From NCBI RefSeq assembly GCF_002291145.1, contig NZ_NTGE01000099.1, positions 303,957-367,956 of the forward strand: 64,000 bases of DNA, read 5' to 3'. Positions 63,719-64,000 of the stretch are shown here, piece by piece. The number at the start of each line of letters is the position of its first letter. Position 1 is the stretch's first letter. Position numbers and translations under genes: made by a program. The notes under the pieces are model-generated. The model made no database searches. It was not told the origin of the DNA and saw nothing but the letters and a program-made list of their open reading frames with translations. Origin of the DNA: Streptomyces sp. SA15. Its GTDB lineage: Bacteria; Actinomycetota; Actinomycetes; Streptomycetales; Streptomycetaceae.

Positions 63719-64000
63719 CTAATCGCGTCCTTCCGGCCGGGAGGACGGCCGCTGAGCGAGTGCCTCGTCCGGGGCGAGCCGGGAGAGGGCTTCGGACAGG
63801 CGCTCGCAGGCCTCCTCGATCTGCCGGAAGGTGCGGTTCCGCTCGGCGATGATCGCCGAGAGCAGAAGGGCTGTCAGTGAGACGGTGCCGTTGAAGGCCT
63901 GGAGGACGACCATCTTGGCGAGGAGATCCCGGCCGGCGAACGGTCCGGATCCGACGGCACCGGCGTGGACCGCGATCACGGAGGTGATCAGCACGCACGG
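63719..64000 (-). CDS. MASE1-domain membrane protein (partial, C-terminus)
   Basis: The last 93 codons of a gene entering from the right edge. Two membrane segments are visible (ITSVIAVHAGAVGSGPFA and LLAKMVVLQAFNGTVSLTALLLSAIIAERNR), then a short coiled-coil (FRQIEEACERLSEALSRL) and a hydrophilic end. The LQAFxGxxxLTALLLxAxxAER pattern is typical of the end of a MASE1 integral membrane sensor domain. No GGDEF or kinase domain follows the membrane part, so this is a stand-alone MASE1 protein as found in Streptomyces. Confidence 0.75.
   Translation of the reverse strand, partial: PCVLITSVIAVHAGAVGSGPFAGRDLLAKMVVLQAFNGTVSLTALLLSAIIAERNRTFRQIEEACERLSEALSRLAPDEALAQRPSSRPEGRD

Overview
The window is chromosomal DNA from a high-GC actinomycete, almost certainly a Streptomyces. 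It has very high G+C with strong third-position GC bias, GTG and TTG starts preceded by GGAGG-like sites, many Tat and lipoprotein signals, and typical streptomycete families (MmyB-like XRE regulators, CU044_5270, SCO5918, LVIVD/PA proteins, DUF5990, SpoIIE phosphatases, Ser/Thr kinase with PQQ sensor). No rRNA, tRNA, CRISPR or intact prophage was recognised.

Left part (1-25.7 kb): a Tat-exported PaoABC-like molybdenum aldehyde oxidoreductase operon, cut by the window edge; an alcohol dehydrogenase divergent from a broken MmyB-like regulator; two MFS exporters, one fused to three CarboxypepD_reg-like repeats and preceded by a MarR regulator; a GPP34 protein; a TetR regulator; a translationally coupled set of a repeat peptide, a secreted acidic protein, a histidine kinase and a response regulator; a SulP transporter paired with a beta-carbonic anhydrase; an EEP-family hydrolase; an ECF sigma factor with its CU044_5270 partner; and a cold-shock cluster (csp, DEAD helicase, CBS-like protein, SCO5918 family).

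Middle (25.7-37.2 kb): a decayed region. A MerR regulator, an LVIVD/PA-domain secreted protein and a sugar-binding lipoprotein look intact. Around them lie remnants of a GH35 beta-galactosidase, an XRE regulator and an SDR truncated at one shared junction, a frameshifted betaine-type ABC transporter, a GntR regulator, TerD and its neighbour, and an IS481-type transposase. Further internal-deletion remnants (MmyB, MFS, nucleotidyltransferase-like, PhoX, mannose-6-phosphate isomerase) lie in the left part.

Right part (37.2-64 kb): an RBBP9-like hydrolase divergent from an Lrp regulator; a signalling-rich stretch (kinase-PQQ, orphan type-3 solute-binding lipoprotein, a coupled pair of proteins sharing a GQVVG motif, DUF4232 lipoprotein, membrane XRE protein, DUF5990, PAS-GAF-SpoIIE phosphatase); an orphan RutA; and an iron locus. 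In the iron locus an Fe(III) ABC transporter and a divergent adenylation-carrier-acyltransferase-3 fusion share one 19-bp DmdR/IdeR-type iron box. The window ends with a secreted FG-GAP protein, a TerB protein, a GH28-like beta-helix enzyme and a partial MASE1 protein.

Several otherwise coherent genes are interrupted by 1-2 base indels, often in G runs. Some of these may be sequencing errors rather than biology; this affects the kinase, the adenylation fusion, the TerD locus and the betaine permease.
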